From Acidipila rosea (lineage in GTDB: Bacteria > Acidobacteriota > Terriglobia > Terriglobales > Acidobacteriaceae), in the NCBI RefSeq assembly GCF_004339725.1, contig NZ_SMGK01000002.1:186001-250000 (forward strand): DNA of 64,000 nucleotides, in the 5' to 3' direction. The position numbers and the translations under genes were made by a program. This document shows, one piece after another, positions 16,501 through 24,592 of this stretch; within the stretch, counting starts at the first letter, position 1; the number at the start of each line of letters is the position of its first letter. The notes under the pieces were generated by a model that made no database searches, had not been told where the DNA came from, and saw nothing but the letters and a program-made list of their open reading frames with translations.

Positions 16501-16585
16501 ACGCACGGGGCTGGGCGGCAAAGATGCCTGGCGAGGAAAGTGTGAGCGCCATCAGAACGGCGAGGCTGTGTCTTAGATTTTTCAA
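13553..16585 (-). CDS. Exported GH106 alpha-L-rhamnosidase-like glycoside hydrolase
   Basis: A 1010-residue secreted enzyme with a signal peptide at 1-23 (IFAAQP). The start of the mature protein, CYWWWLNGNTT followed by KGYGGAILVDANG, and the later LEISLNITSGWNLGGP, TDSWELGGTNWTEGFRREF and HPESGGPHGAP segments, match the GH106 family of alpha-L-rhamnosidases, which act on rhamnogalacturonan. A C-terminal beta-sandwich (VWLDLGDVHEVATVMINGKQ, LWHPPFRVRI, VEVHVTNLWPNRLIGD) resembles the galactose-binding-like domain often seen there. It probably forms an operon with the GH105 gene and is divergent from a GH31 gene, all part of a pectin-use block. Acidic catalytic residues were not assigned individually. 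Confidence 0.88.
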   Translation of the reverse strand: MKNLRHSLAVLMALTLSSPGIFAAQPRASTLQAGFERPPAAAKLRCYWWWLNGNTTAATITRDLTAMKSKGYGGAILVDANGANQQGNADVPAGPEFGSPQWTALYLHALKVAKQLGLEISLNITSGWNLGGPSVPPEDASKMLTFSRHIVNGGGRRSIALASPPLTNDFYRQIAIIAYPLRRGAQLPGEAASGRRAIENLPYKAAFKETGFSMPPSSGVLRNLPPAAGEADTLAGDVINVSAFANANGLLQWTFPSGTWEVLRIGYTDSGAKVSTSSGAWQGLAIDYMSRRAFDHYWRQTVAPLLDAARPYLGTSLRYLVTDSWELGGTNWTEGFRREFLARRGYDPLPYLPVIAGRIVQDRATSNRFLADLRRTVGDLIVSNHYDYFAEHAAKYGLGIHPESGGPHGAPIDALETFRNAAFAQTEFWAVSGWHRVKDNQRFFVKEASSAAHIYGKPYAAAEGFTSMGLAWAESPGANLKPTFDQALTEGLNRLIWHEFTSVPKEFGMPGREYFAGTHLNPNTTWWNQAGPILLAMNRAQFLMQQGRSISDLLYYRGDQVPGFVRVKADDPAHVLPGYDYDVTNEDALLHRITWSAGRLATPEGLRYRALALPRSGSLSLPALRWIERYVKAGGLLIGSRPQGPLGLLAPQEQRDYDEIANRMWQGCEGRQLASYGKGQIYCTLDSHAALLAFGVAADFSYSGEGSFDYIHRRTASADIYFVRNESNKPARAVLSFRIHGRTPELWQMDTGAISPAPVYIEHAGRTEVPLSFPASGSVFVIFRQPSTLHAVQVKRDGVSVFPSAIPGSGLYATRRGTLATAEPGNYVVDRSDGSQKHFKVARPVDEPKFEAEWKLTFPAGWGAPASVSLTKFDSWTASSNPGIRYFSGTAVYHGTLDVPADAALSGKQVWLDLGDVHEVATVMINGKQIETLWHPPFRVRIDQSLHAGSNPVEVHVTNLWPNRLIGDLQPGAHRYTQTNVNAYKKDSPLMPSGLLSPWSLSVATLQGSR

Positions 16586-16691
16586 GGAACCAGCTTAAGC
16601 GAAAGCTGCGTCACATGGGGAGCTGCGTCATTGTTTCCACTGGAGCGTGCTGTATCATCAGCTTTCATCTCTTTTCCCTGTTGAGGCTCAC
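16586..16691. promoter_or_regulatory. Divergent promoter region GH106 / GH31
   Basis: 106 bp separate the two divergent start codons. GAGG (16682-16685) precedes the GH31 ATG by 6 bases. No clear -35/-10 pairs or palindromic operator were found by eye. Confidence 0.4.
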
Positions 16692-19076
16692 ATGCTTCGC
16701 TGTTCGGCAGTCCTGCTGCTCGCTATTGCTACCTCCGCCCTCGCCCAGAATGCTCCGCTTACGCGCAATGGACAGACGATCACGATTGAGCCCTACGCGC
16801 CCAATGTTGTACGCATCACACTGAGCACAATTGCGAAGGAAGCCGAGGCCGGCCCCGGCTACGGTTTCGTTGCCCGGCAGGATGACGCCGGTTGGAAACA
16901 TGCCACCAGCGGGAATGGCGCTGATACCTATACGAGTGCGCGGATGACGGTCACGGTGGCGCCGGCTTATAAACGCGACCCGAAAGCGAAGCTGCCCGAT
17001 ACGGCGAAATTCTTTTCGGGCTCCGTGCCTGGAGCCAACATCACAGTGACGCTGCCTGATGGAACCTCCCTCGTCGATATGGACGGCTGGCAGATGGCCG
17101 AACTGAACCAGAAGGATGATACGCTCAAAAACGCTCGCGGCATCCTGCCGGCAGATCTGCCACTCTACACCGTCGGCGCAAGCTTCAAGTCTCCCGACGA
17201 CGAGCACTACTACGGCCTCGGCGAGAACCAGGAAGGCTTTCTGGATCATCGCCAGCGGCCAGTCACCTGCGCGGCCAACTACCTGGCGCCTGCTGCGCCC
17301 ACCTATTGCGTGCCTTTTGTGGTGACCAACAAGGGCTACGGAATTGTCTGGGACAACCCCTCAAGCACGACTATCTCGCCTGGCTTTGATGGACAGACAA
17401 AATGGACCTCGACTCTAGGTAAGCGGGTTAGCTTTTTCGTCATTGCAGGAAAGACGACTGATGAAATTTATGAAGGCTACAGGCTGCTGACGGGCGCGAC
17501 TCCCATGCTGCCCAAGGCCGCCTATGGCTTCATCCAGTGCAAGCAGCGCTACAGTTCGCAGGCCGAAGTCCTGGCTGTCGCCAAGGGCTACCGTGAGCGC
17601 AAGCTGCCGCTCGATATGATCGTCGTCGACTGGTTCTACTACACCAAGATGGGCCAATACGACTTTGATCCCGTGGCATGGCCTGACCCTGCGGCGATGA
17701 ACAAGCAGCTGCATGCAGAAAATATTGAGACCATGATCAGCGTATGGCCGCGTTTCGCGCCAGGCTCGCGCTACTACGACGAGATACTCAAGAATGACTG
17801 GTTTGAAAAGTATGCGAGTGGCCAGCCAATCACCGCCGATGAGCCCTATCCCGGCCAACCCGTCAACGGCCTTCCCTATGACAAGGCAGGCTCAGACATC
17901 GACACCACCAATCCGGCAGCGGCCAGGTGGTGGTGGAACCTGATCCACAACAATATCGCCTCAAAGGGCTTCGACTACTTCTGGGCCGATGAAACCGAGC
18001 CCGACCTTCCGCCCGATGGCGCCTACTTCCACGTTGGACCGGGGGCGGAGTTCTTCAACGTTTATCCGCTCTTCCACACCGCAGCGATCTACAACGGCGT
18101 ACGCAGAGATGAGCAGCACCGCGCACTGACGCTCTCCCGCGATGCCTACCTCGGCGCACAGCGGAACGGGGCTATTTTCTGGTCATCGGACATCTCGCCT
18201 ACATGGGACACGCTGCGCCGTCAGGTGCCGACCATGCTCAACGTCGCGGCGTCGGGCATCGCCTACACCGGCAACGATATTGGCGGGTGGCAGTGGCTCC
18301 CGTTCAAGCATGTGCCAGCGCATCCGCCGCTCATCGATCCCACAGGTGCGCGCGCCAACGTCCACCAGAACGACGACTATCCCGAGCTTTACGTTCGCTG
18401 GTTTGAGTGGGGAACCTTTCTCCCCACCATGCGCACGCACGGTACTCGCAACTACAACGAAGTGTGGAGTTACGGGCCGCAGGCTGAACCAATTCTTGAG
18501 AAGTACCTGAAGCTGCGCTATACGCTCATGCCGTATATCTATTCGCTTGGCTGGTTTACGCACCAGACCGGCGCGCCCTTCATGCGTGCTCTCTTCATGG
18601 ATTTCCCCACCGATCCGAAAGTCACTGATCTTCGTGATGAGTACATGTTCGGCCCAGCGCTGCTGGTTGCGCCCGTTGTCGAGCAGGGTCAGACCACTCG
18701 TGAGGTTTACCTGCCAGCGGGCACCGACTGGTACAACTACTGGACTAATGAAAAGATTCGCGGCGGTCAGACGATCACGGTTCAGGCACCCATCGATACG
18801 ATCCCGCTGTTCGTGAAGGCCGGATCGATCCTGCCGCTTGGTGTGCCGGTTGAAAGCACGCATGACAAGCAGCCACTCGCGAAGATCAGGGTCTACCCCG
18901 GCGCAAATGCCGAATTTACCCTCTATAACGACGACGGCACCACCTATAACTACGAAAAGGGCGAGGACCAGATCACTACTCTCCGCTGGGACGACGCAGC
19001 GGGCAAACTGACCCAGGAGGGCGCCAAAGCCTGGAGTGGCAGTGAACAGGGACTGATCGAGGTGGTCGGACACTAG
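16692..19076 (+). CDS. Exported GH31 glycoside hydrolase (alpha-glucosidase/alpha-xylosidase type)
   Basis: A 794-residue secreted enzyme with a signal peptide (1-18, ending ALAQ). It has the GH31 N-terminal beta-sandwich (YGLGENQEGFLDHR), a (beta/alpha)8 barrel with the nucleophile region FDYFWADETEPDLP and the acid/base region GAIFWSSDISPTW, then AYTGNDIGGWQW. A C-terminal DUF5110-like domain follows (VYLPAGTDWYNYWTNEKIRGG, VYPGANAEFTLYNDDG). The DETEP form of the nucleophile loop is nearer to alpha-xylosidases and related GH31 than to classical alpha-glucosidases, but the substrate cannot be fixed. The start at 16692 is preferred over an upstream frame because it begins the signal peptide and has GAGG in place. 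Confidence 0.92.
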   Translation: MLRCSAVLLLAIATSALAQNAPLTRNGQTITIEPYAPNVVRITLSTIAKEAEAGPGYGFVARQDDAGWKHATSGNGADTYTSARMTVTVAPAYKRDPKAKLPDTAKFFSGSVPGANITVTLPDGTSLVDMDGWQMAELNQKDDTLKNARGILPADLPLYTVGASFKSPDDEHYYGLGENQEGFLDHRQRPVTCAANYLAPAAPTYCVPFVVTNKGYGIVWDNPSSTTISPGFDGQTKWTSTLGKRVSFFVIAGKTTDEIYEGYRLLTGATPMLPKAAYGFIQCKQRYSSQAEVLAVAKGYRERKLPLDMIVVDWFYYTKMGQYDFDPVAWPDPAAMNKQLHAENIETMISVWPRFAPGSRYYDEILKNDWFEKYASGQPITADEPYPGQPVNGLPYDKAGSDIDTTNPAAARWWWNLIHNNIASKGFDYFWADETEPDLPPDGAYFHVGPGAEFFNVYPLFHTAAIYNGVRRDEQHRALTLSRDAYLGAQRNGAIFWSSDISPTWDTLRRQVPTMLNVAASGIAYTGNDIGGWQWLPFKHVPAHPPLIDPTGARANVHQNDDYPELYVRWFEWGTFLPTMRTHGTRNYNEVWSYGPQAEPILEKYLKLRYTLMPYIYSLGWFTHQTGAPFMRALFMDFPTDPKVTDLRDEYMFGPALLVAPVVEQGQTTREVYLPAGTDWYNYWTNEKIRGGQTITVQAPIDTIPLFVKAGSILPLGVPVESTHDKQPLAKIRVYPGANAEFTLYNDDGTTYNYEKGEDQITTLRWDDAAGKLTQEGAKAWSGSEQGLIEVVGH

Positions 19077-19172
19077 CTAGCCAGGGAGACCAAGAGTGCG
19101 GTATCCGAGGGTTGTCCCCGCTGCTTTTACTGTGTCGGAGCAATGGCCGATTGCATCGGTATCCTGCGCATT

Positions 19173-19508
19173 TTAACTAGCCCTCAGCTCTCTCTGCTCT
19201 AGGCGCTGCATCCGCTCATCGAGCCGGAAAATTTTTATCAGTGTCGCCTGTCTCGCCTCCGCGTCTCGCTCGGCACGGTCGAAGCGGTCATTTATTCTCG
19301 CCTCGGCGCGCAAGGCATCGCTCTTTAGCTGCTCGTCTAACTTGTCAAAGCGTGCGTCCATGCGGTCAAGGCGTGCCTCCATATGGTCGAGCCGCTTGTC
19401 TATGGCGTCCAGTCTCACGTCAATTGCTGTAAGCTGCGCGCCAATGGCGCGCAGTTCCGAGGCTAAAAAATCCTGAATGAGTTGGCGGGTATCCTCTAGT
19501 ATCGTCAT
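19173..19508 (-). CDS. Small coiled-coil protein
   Basis: A 111-residue protein that is almost entirely coiled coil. From residue 20 to 64 a seven-residue pattern repeats (AIDVRLD, AIDKRLD, HMEARLD, RMDARFD, KLDEQLK), with hydrophobic residues at heptad a/d positions and charged residues between. No signal peptide, membrane span or enzymatic motif is visible. Such short heptad proteins occur widely and may oligomerise; no function can be given. Isolated between the GH31 gene and an intergenic stretch. Confidence 0.65.
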   Translation of the reverse strand: MTILEDTRQLIQDFLASELRAIGAQLTAIDVRLDAIDKRLDHMEARLDRMDARFDKLDEQLKSDALRAEARINDRFDRAERDAEARQATLIKIFRLDERMQRLEQRELRAS

Positions 19509-19982
19509 CGTCTCTTCCGTGCGGTCATTATAGTGCGTACTGGTATTAGGCGGGGCGGGGCAACCTTAGATCGCTTCCCCTCGCCGGGCGCGGATATCCT
19601 CTAGCGTGGTCTCTCGTGTCGCCGGAAATAGCGGCTCATTTCCCTACGCTGGAAGACCGCCTGGGGTTGGCGCTCCCGGGACTTAACCGCCTGCCTATCA
19701 TGGTTTTACGCCTAAATCGCAATATTTCCCGGCAAAATAGCCTGAAGGAGCCGGCACAGCCCCTGGCTAGCAGGCAGCGGCAATCTGACTATTGCCTCCA
19801 ACTCCGCTTATACCGTCCATAAGCAAATCCGATAATGTGTCGTATTCACACCGAACCTCGAGGCAGAATCGACTTTCGAAATAATTTCTGAACTGATTAT
19901 GAAATAATTTCAATGTCCCCAGCAAAAGTGGGGATGGACGACTCGAACCTGTTGGCAGTGACGACAAAGGATATCAAGATAA
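19509..19982. other. 474-bp intergenic region upstream of the aldo/keto reductase gene
   Basis: No convincing gene is present; a 68-codon frame at 19616-19822 has no family features and no Shine-Dalgarno. The left part is GC-rich, the right third (19800-19980) is AT-rich and looks like the promoter of the downstream gene. It contains two copies of a palindromic 11-mer described separately. A weak AAAGGA lies about 12 bases before the downstream ATG. Confidence 0.5.
19878..19911. promoter_or_regulatory. Twin palindromic motif, candidate operator
   Basis: GAAATAATTTC occurs at 19878-19888 and again at 19901-19911. Each copy is a palindrome around one central base, and their centres are 23 bp apart, roughly two turns of the helix, so a dimeric regulator could bind both on one face. 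They lie 72-105 bases before the aldo/keto reductase start. Seen directly; regulatory function is inferred. Confidence 0.5.
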
Positions 19983-21014
19983 ATGAGCTATGTAGCAGAC
20001 GCGAAGAGGTATGACCAGGCAACATTCCGGCGTTGCGGACGATCCGGAATCGTGCTTCCGCCGGTTTCCCTCGGCCTATGGCAGAACTTTGGCGGCACAG
20101 ACGTCTTTGAGACGGGCCGCGCAGTGATCCGGCGCGCGTTCGATAGGGGCGTGACCCACTTCGACCTGGCAAATAATTATGGCCCTCCTTATGGATCAGC
20201 TGAGGAAAACTTCGGCGAGATTCTGCGGAAGGACTTTCGCAGCTATCGCAATGAGTTGCTGATTTCGTCGAAGGCGGGATGGGATATGTGGCCCGGGCCC
20301 TACGGCATAGGCGGTTCACGCAAATACCTGCTTGCGTCCCTGGATGAAAGCCTGCAGCGCATGGGGTTGGAGTACGTCGATATCTTCTACTCTCACCGGC
20401 CCTGGATGGATGTGCCGCTAGAGGAAACGATGGGTGCGCTGGTGCAGGCTGTGCGACAAGGTAAGGCTCTGTATGTAGGCATCTCGTCCTACAGTCCGGA
20501 GCGAACACGAGAAGCGGCAAGACTTTTGAAGAGTGAAGGTGTGCCTCTGCTGATTCATCAGCCGTCATACTCCATGCTGAATCGCTGGATCGAAGAGGAG
20601 TTGTTTGCGACGCTCGATGAGCTTGGCGCAGGCTGCATTGCATTTTCTCCTCTGGCTCAAGGCCTGCTGACGAACAAGTATTTAAGGGGCGTTCCAGAGA
20701 ACTCTCGCGCAAAGGCAGAAGGTTCCTTCTTAAAAGACTTTCTGAGTGAGGAAAATCTCGGCCGGGTGAGGGCCCTCAACGAAATTGCGCAAGGACGCGG
20801 GCAGACGCTGGCACAAATGGCAATCGCCTGGGTACTTCGAGATCAGCGAGTTACTTCAGCGTTGATCGGAGCGCGCAATGTGGAACAGCTCGATAACTCG
20901 CTCGATGCATTAAAGAACCTGCAGTTCTCTGCTGCCGAGCTTCGCGATATTGACAGCCACGCGCAGGAAGGGTCCATCGACTTATGGAAAGAGGCGCGCG
21001 AAGGAATGGCTTAG
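19983..21014 (+). CDS. Aldo/keto reductase (YghZ/GPR-like)
   Basis: A 343-residue NADPH-dependent reductase with a TIM barrel and the complete catalytic tetrad: Asp 61 and Tyr 66 in FDLANNYGPPYG, Lys 97 in ISSKAG, His 138 in YSHRP. The long loop DMWPGPYGIGGSRKYL matches the AKR14 group (E. coli YghZ, L-glyceraldehyde 3-phosphate reductase), which also detoxifies methylglyoxal. Length equals that group's usual 340-350. The cofactor-binding end is ALIGARNVEQLDNSLDAL. It stands alone, flanked by two long intergenic regions, so it probably has its own promoter and perhaps its own operator. Confidence 0.93.
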   Translation: MSYVADAKRYDQATFRRCGRSGIVLPPVSLGLWQNFGGTDVFETGRAVIRRAFDRGVTHFDLANNYGPPYGSAEENFGEILRKDFRSYRNELLISSKAGWDMWPGPYGIGGSRKYLLASLDESLQRMGLEYVDIFYSHRPWMDVPLEETMGALVQAVRQGKALYVGISSYSPERTREAARLLKSEGVPLLIHQPSYSMLNRWIEEELFATLDELGAGCIAFSPLAQGLLTNKYLRGVPENSRAKAEGSFLKDFLSEENLGRVRALNEIAQGRGQTLAQMAIAWVLRDQRVTSALIGARNVEQLDNSLDALKNLQFSAAELRDIDSHAQEGSIDLWKEAREGMA

Positions 21015-21337
21015 CACTCATTGAACAGCGGAGTTATGCAGCTGTGTCGTCGAGATAGCTGCATAGCTCCATGCAAGAGCTTACTAACATATGCATCTTC
21101 TATTTTGCTCGCAACAGCAGCTGAACATTTGCGGCATTGATACTAACTCGTACTAACTACAACAATGTTAGCGGCTGGGCATCAGATACTAACGCATTCC
21201 AAGTGCAGGCTATCTCGCTCTCTCTTCGTTCTATCCGTAAAATTACGAGTCCAGGCTGCTCGATTTGAGTCAATTGTTAGGTAGCAGTAGTTTCGATGGC
21301 TGTTTCAATTGCCATCGACAGGGGGTCCTTTCCTAGA
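21015..21337. promoter_or_regulatory. 323-bp regulatory region before the RND efflux operon
   Basis: No gene is seen. Just after the aldo/keto reductase stop a hairpin with arm TATGCAGCT (near 21036) and its complement about 13 bases later could form, but no T-run follows. The rest carries repeated TACTAAC heptamers (listed separately) and an AT-rich end. The RND operon promoter must be here. Confidence 0.5.
21082..21193. repeat. Four TACTAAC heptamers, candidate regulator sites
   Basis: TACTAAC occurs at 21082-21088, 21141-21147, 21151-21157 and 21187-21193. The third copy forms CTAAC-N9-GTTAG (21153-21157 with 21167-21171), an imperfect palindrome. Four copies in about 110 bp are unlikely by chance and suggest binding sites for a regulator of the downstream efflux operon. 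Function inferred. Confidence 0.45.
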
Positions 21338-24300
21338 GTGTGGATCGTTAAAGTAGCACTGGATCGTCCGTATACCTTTATCATCCTGGCCTTGCTCATC
21401 CTGATCATGAGCCCAGTGATAATCCTGCGCACGCCCACCGATATCTTCCCCAACATCAATATCCCAGTCGTGGCGATCGCATGGCAGTACACGGGTCTCA
21501 ATCCGGAGGAAATGGAAGGTCGGCTCACCACACCCTACGAGAAGGCGCTCACAACTCTCGTCGATAATATTCAGCACACGGAATCCACGACCTATAACGG
21601 CGTATCCGTGGTGAAGGTATTTCTGCAGCCGGGCGCCAGCCTTGAGACCGCGAATGCGCAAATAACCGCTGCCTCGCAGTACCTCCTGCGCCAGCTTCCT
21701 CCTGGAACACTCCCGCCGGAGATCATCAATTTCAGCGCCTCCAGCGTACCGATTCTTCAACTGGGAGTATCCGGGAAAGGACTTAGCGAACAACAACTCG
21801 CCGACCTGAGCGTGAATGCGGTCCGCCCGTCTCTTGTGACCGTACCCGGAGCTGTACTCCCGCTTCCCTATGGAGGCAAGCAGCCACAGATTACCGTCAG
21901 CATGGATCAGGAGGAGATGCAGTCCAAAGGCGTCTCACCTGGGGATATCCTGAGCGCGATGAACGCACAGAACGTCGTCATGCCTTCTGGTACAGCAAAG
22001 ATAGGCTCAGAAGAATACGACATCCGCACGAACGCTGCTCCGCGCTCTCTTGCTGAACTCAGCATGATGCCCATCAAGCAGGTAAATGGCGCGATCGTCT
22101 ATCTGCGTGATGTCGCAACGGTCAGCAGCGGCTCAGCCTTCCAGACCAATATCGTACGGCAGGACGGACATCGCGGCGTCCTGATCAGTGTGCTCAAGGC
22201 TGGGAATGCCTCGACCTTGAGCGTTGTTCAGGGAGTCCTGAACTTACTCCCGCGTGTGGCGCAGACAGTGCCGCCTGATCTGAAGATGATTCCGCTGAGC
22301 GATCAGAGCATCTTTGTGCGAGCCGCGGTCTCCGGTGTCATCCGCGAGGCGATCATTGCCGCTGCGCTCACCGGTCTGATGATTCTGCTCTTCCTCGGCA
22401 GCTGGCGCTCAACCGTCATCATCGCCATCTCCATTCCGCTTTCCATTCTCACCTCGGTCATTGTCCTGAGCCTGATCGGCGAAACCATCAACACGATGAC
22501 CCTTGGCGGCCTGGCACTTGCCGTCGGCATCCTGGTGGACGACGCCACCGTTACGATCGAGAACATTGAGCGGTTTCTTGAGAACGGATACGAATTGCGC
22601 GAAGCGATCCTGGAGGGCGCTGCGCAAATCGCGGTACCAGCCCTCGTCTCTACTTTCTGCATCTGTATTGTCTTCCTGCCGATGTTCTTCCTCGAAGGTG
22701 TATCACGCTATCTCTTCGTGCCATTGGCCGAGGCGGTCATGTTCGCGATGATCGCGTCTTATATTCTTTCTCGAACGCTGGTGCCAACGCTCGCCATGTA
22801 CCTTCTGCGGGTGAAAGATCATGGTCCTACAAGCAATCCATTCATCCGCTTTCAACGCGGCTTCGAGAATATCTTCGAGCGGGTTCGTGCCGCCTATCAG
22901 GTCATGCTGACGCGGCTTGTCTTGTCACGAAAGGCATTTGTGCCCGCCTTTCTGCTGGCCTGCCTCTGTGCCTTTCTATTGCTTCCTTTTCTTGGCCAGG
23001 ACTTTTTCCCGAATACCGATTCCGGAGAATTCATCCTGCATATTCGAGGCAGAACCGGCATGAGGATCGAAGAAACTGCCCGGCTTGCTGATCTCGTAGA
23101 GGCTTCGATCCGGACCAAGATTCCCCCTCGGGAGATGAATAATATTCTGGACAACCTTGGCCTGCCCTACAGTCCGATGAACACCATGCACAGCACGTCG
23201 GGCATCATAGGCGCATCAGACGGCGACATCATGGTGACGTTGAATCGTGAGCATCATCCAACAGCGGCTTATGTTCGTGAGCTGCGCCGGGATCTCCCGA
23301 AGGAATTTCCAGGAACGCTCTTCTATTTTCTGCCGGCTGACATCACCACGCAGATACTTAACTTCGGCTTACCCGCACCCATCGATATACAGCTGCAGAG
23401 TAACGATCTGGCTGCAAGCACGCAGCAAGCAACGGCGATGATCCAGGAACTACGCCAGGTGCCGGGGTTGACCGACCTTCGCATTCAGCAGCCGATGGAC
23501 TATCCCACATTCGATGTAAGCCTGGACAGGACCAAAGCGCAGCAAGGTGGATATACAACCCGCGATGTGGCGCAAAGCATGCTGAATAGCCTCAGCAGCA
23601 GCTTTCAAATCACACCAATGTTCTATTTGAACTACAAGAATGGTGTTGATTATGAGCTCGTAGCGCAGACTCCGCAGTACCACATGAACACGCTGCAGGA
23701 CATTCAGAATATCCCTATCAACTCAACCGGCTCGGCCGCGCCCCATGCAACTCCGGAAGTATTAGGTGATCTGACGTCGATCCAGCGCGGCCACGAGATG
23801 GCCGTTGTCTCGCACTACAACATTCGCAGAGTCATTGACATTTACGGAGCCGTACAGGATCGGGATCTAGGCGCAGTAGCCAAGGACGTACAGAGGATCG
23901 TTCATCGCCACGAAAAGTCTCTGCCACGCGGCATGTTCGTTTCGCTGCGCGGACAGGTGCAGACGATGCGCAGCTCCTACATCTCGCTGCTGGGTGGTCT
24001 CGTCTTCGCAATCCTGCTGGTTTACATGTTGATCGTCGTGAACTTCCAGTCCTGGCTTGATCCCTTCATCATCATCACAGCCCTGCCAGCGGCTCTCGCC
24101 GGCATTGTGATCTTGCTGTTCTTGACGCATACATCGCTAAGCGTGCCCGCATTAATGGGCGCCATTATGTGCATGGGAGTCGCAACGGCAAACAGCATTC
24201 TTGTGGTGTCCTTCGCGAAGATCCGCTTCGCAGAACATGGAGATGCCGTTCTGGCGGCTATTGAAGCAGGGGCGACTCGTTTTCGTCCGGTCTGCATGAC

Positions 24301-24523
24301 CGCGCTGGCAATGATTATCGGCATGGTGCCTATGGCCCTGGGCCTGGGCGACGGCGGTGAACAGAATGCCCCGCTTGGTCGTGCAGTAATTGGCGGACTG
24401 CTCTGCGCAACCATTGCTACGCTCGCGTTTGTGCCTGCGGTATTCGGCATGCTCCATGGCAGTCACAAAAAAGAGCCTGCCGCGGGTATTCCGGGAGCGG
24501 ATCATCATCCGCAGCACGCATAA
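21338..24523 (+). CDS. RND efflux transporter inner-membrane permease
   Basis: A protein of about 1061 residues in the HAE1/AcrB-like superfamily, the proton-driven pump of a tripartite efflux system. It shows the family N-terminus VWIVKVALDRPYTFIILALL, the paired Asp of the fourth span in AVGILVDDATVTIENIERF, two large periplasmic loops and the second-half repeat ending GDGGEQNAPLGRAVIGGLL. I prefer the GTG at 21338 because homologues start at WIVK; an ATG at 21296 in the same frame would add 14 untypical residues. First gene of an operon with a membrane-fusion protein and an outer-membrane factor. The subgroup (MdtBC/heavy-metal-like versus drug) and substrate are not clear. Confidence 0.93.
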   Translation: MWIVKVALDRPYTFIILALLILIMSPVIILRTPTDIFPNINIPVVAIAWQYTGLNPEEMEGRLTTPYEKALTTLVDNIQHTESTTYNGVSVVKVFLQPGASLETANAQITAASQYLLRQLPPGTLPPEIINFSASSVPILQLGVSGKGLSEQQLADLSVNAVRPSLVTVPGAVLPLPYGGKQPQITVSMDQEEMQSKGVSPGDILSAMNAQNVVMPSGTAKIGSEEYDIRTNAAPRSLAELSMMPIKQVNGAIVYLRDVATVSSGSAFQTNIVRQDGHRGVLISVLKAGNASTLSVVQGVLNLLPRVAQTVPPDLKMIPLSDQSIFVRAAVSGVIREAIIAAALTGLMILLFLGSWRSTVIIAISIPLSILTSVIVLSLIGETINTMTLGGLALAVGILVDDATVTIENIERFLENGYELREAILEGAAQIAVPALVSTFCICIVFLPMFFLEGVSRYLFVPLAEAVMFAMIASYILSRTLVPTLAMYLLRVKDHGPTSNPFIRFQRGFENIFERVRAAYQVMLTRLVLSRKAFVPAFLLACLCAFLLLPFLGQDFFPNTDSGEFILHIRGRTGMRIEETARLADLVEASIRTKIPPREMNNILDNLGLPYSPMNTMHSTSGIIGASDGDIMVTLNREHHPTAAYVRELRRDLPKEFPGTLFYFLPADITTQILNFGLPAPIDIQLQSNDLAASTQQATAMIQELRQVPGLTDLRIQQPMDYPTFDVSLDRTKAQQGGYTTRDVAQSMLNSLSSSFQITPMFYLNYKNGVDYELVAQTPQYHMNTLQDIQNIPINSTGSAAPHATPEVLGDLTSIQRGHEMAVVSHYNIRRVIDIYGAVQDRDLGAVAKDVQRIVHRHEKSLPRGMFVSLRGQVQTMRSSYISLLGGLVFAILLVYMLIVVNFQSWLDPFIIITALPAALAGIVILLFLTHTSLSVPALMGAIMCMGVATANSILVVSFAKIRFAEHGDAVLAAIEAGATRFRPVCMTALAMIIGMVPMALGLGDGGEQNAPLGRAVIGGLLCATIATLAFVPAVFGMLHGSHKKEPAAGIPGADHHPQHA

Positions 24524-24592
24524 GCAAGGGACAAATACGGAGACGCGGTCGTGGATGAAAAAGATGGACGAACAAGCAAGGTGAGAGGAACC

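Noticed and set aside
18183..19073. 296-codon minus-strand frame
   Set aside because: Antisense to the GH31 catalytic region.
19616..19822. 68-codon frame in the intergenic region
   Set aside because: No ribosome site and no similarity to any family; taken as noncoding.
21036..21068. Hairpin after the aldo/keto reductase as a terminator
   Set aside because: The arms pair, but the loop is long and no T-run follows, so it is not called.
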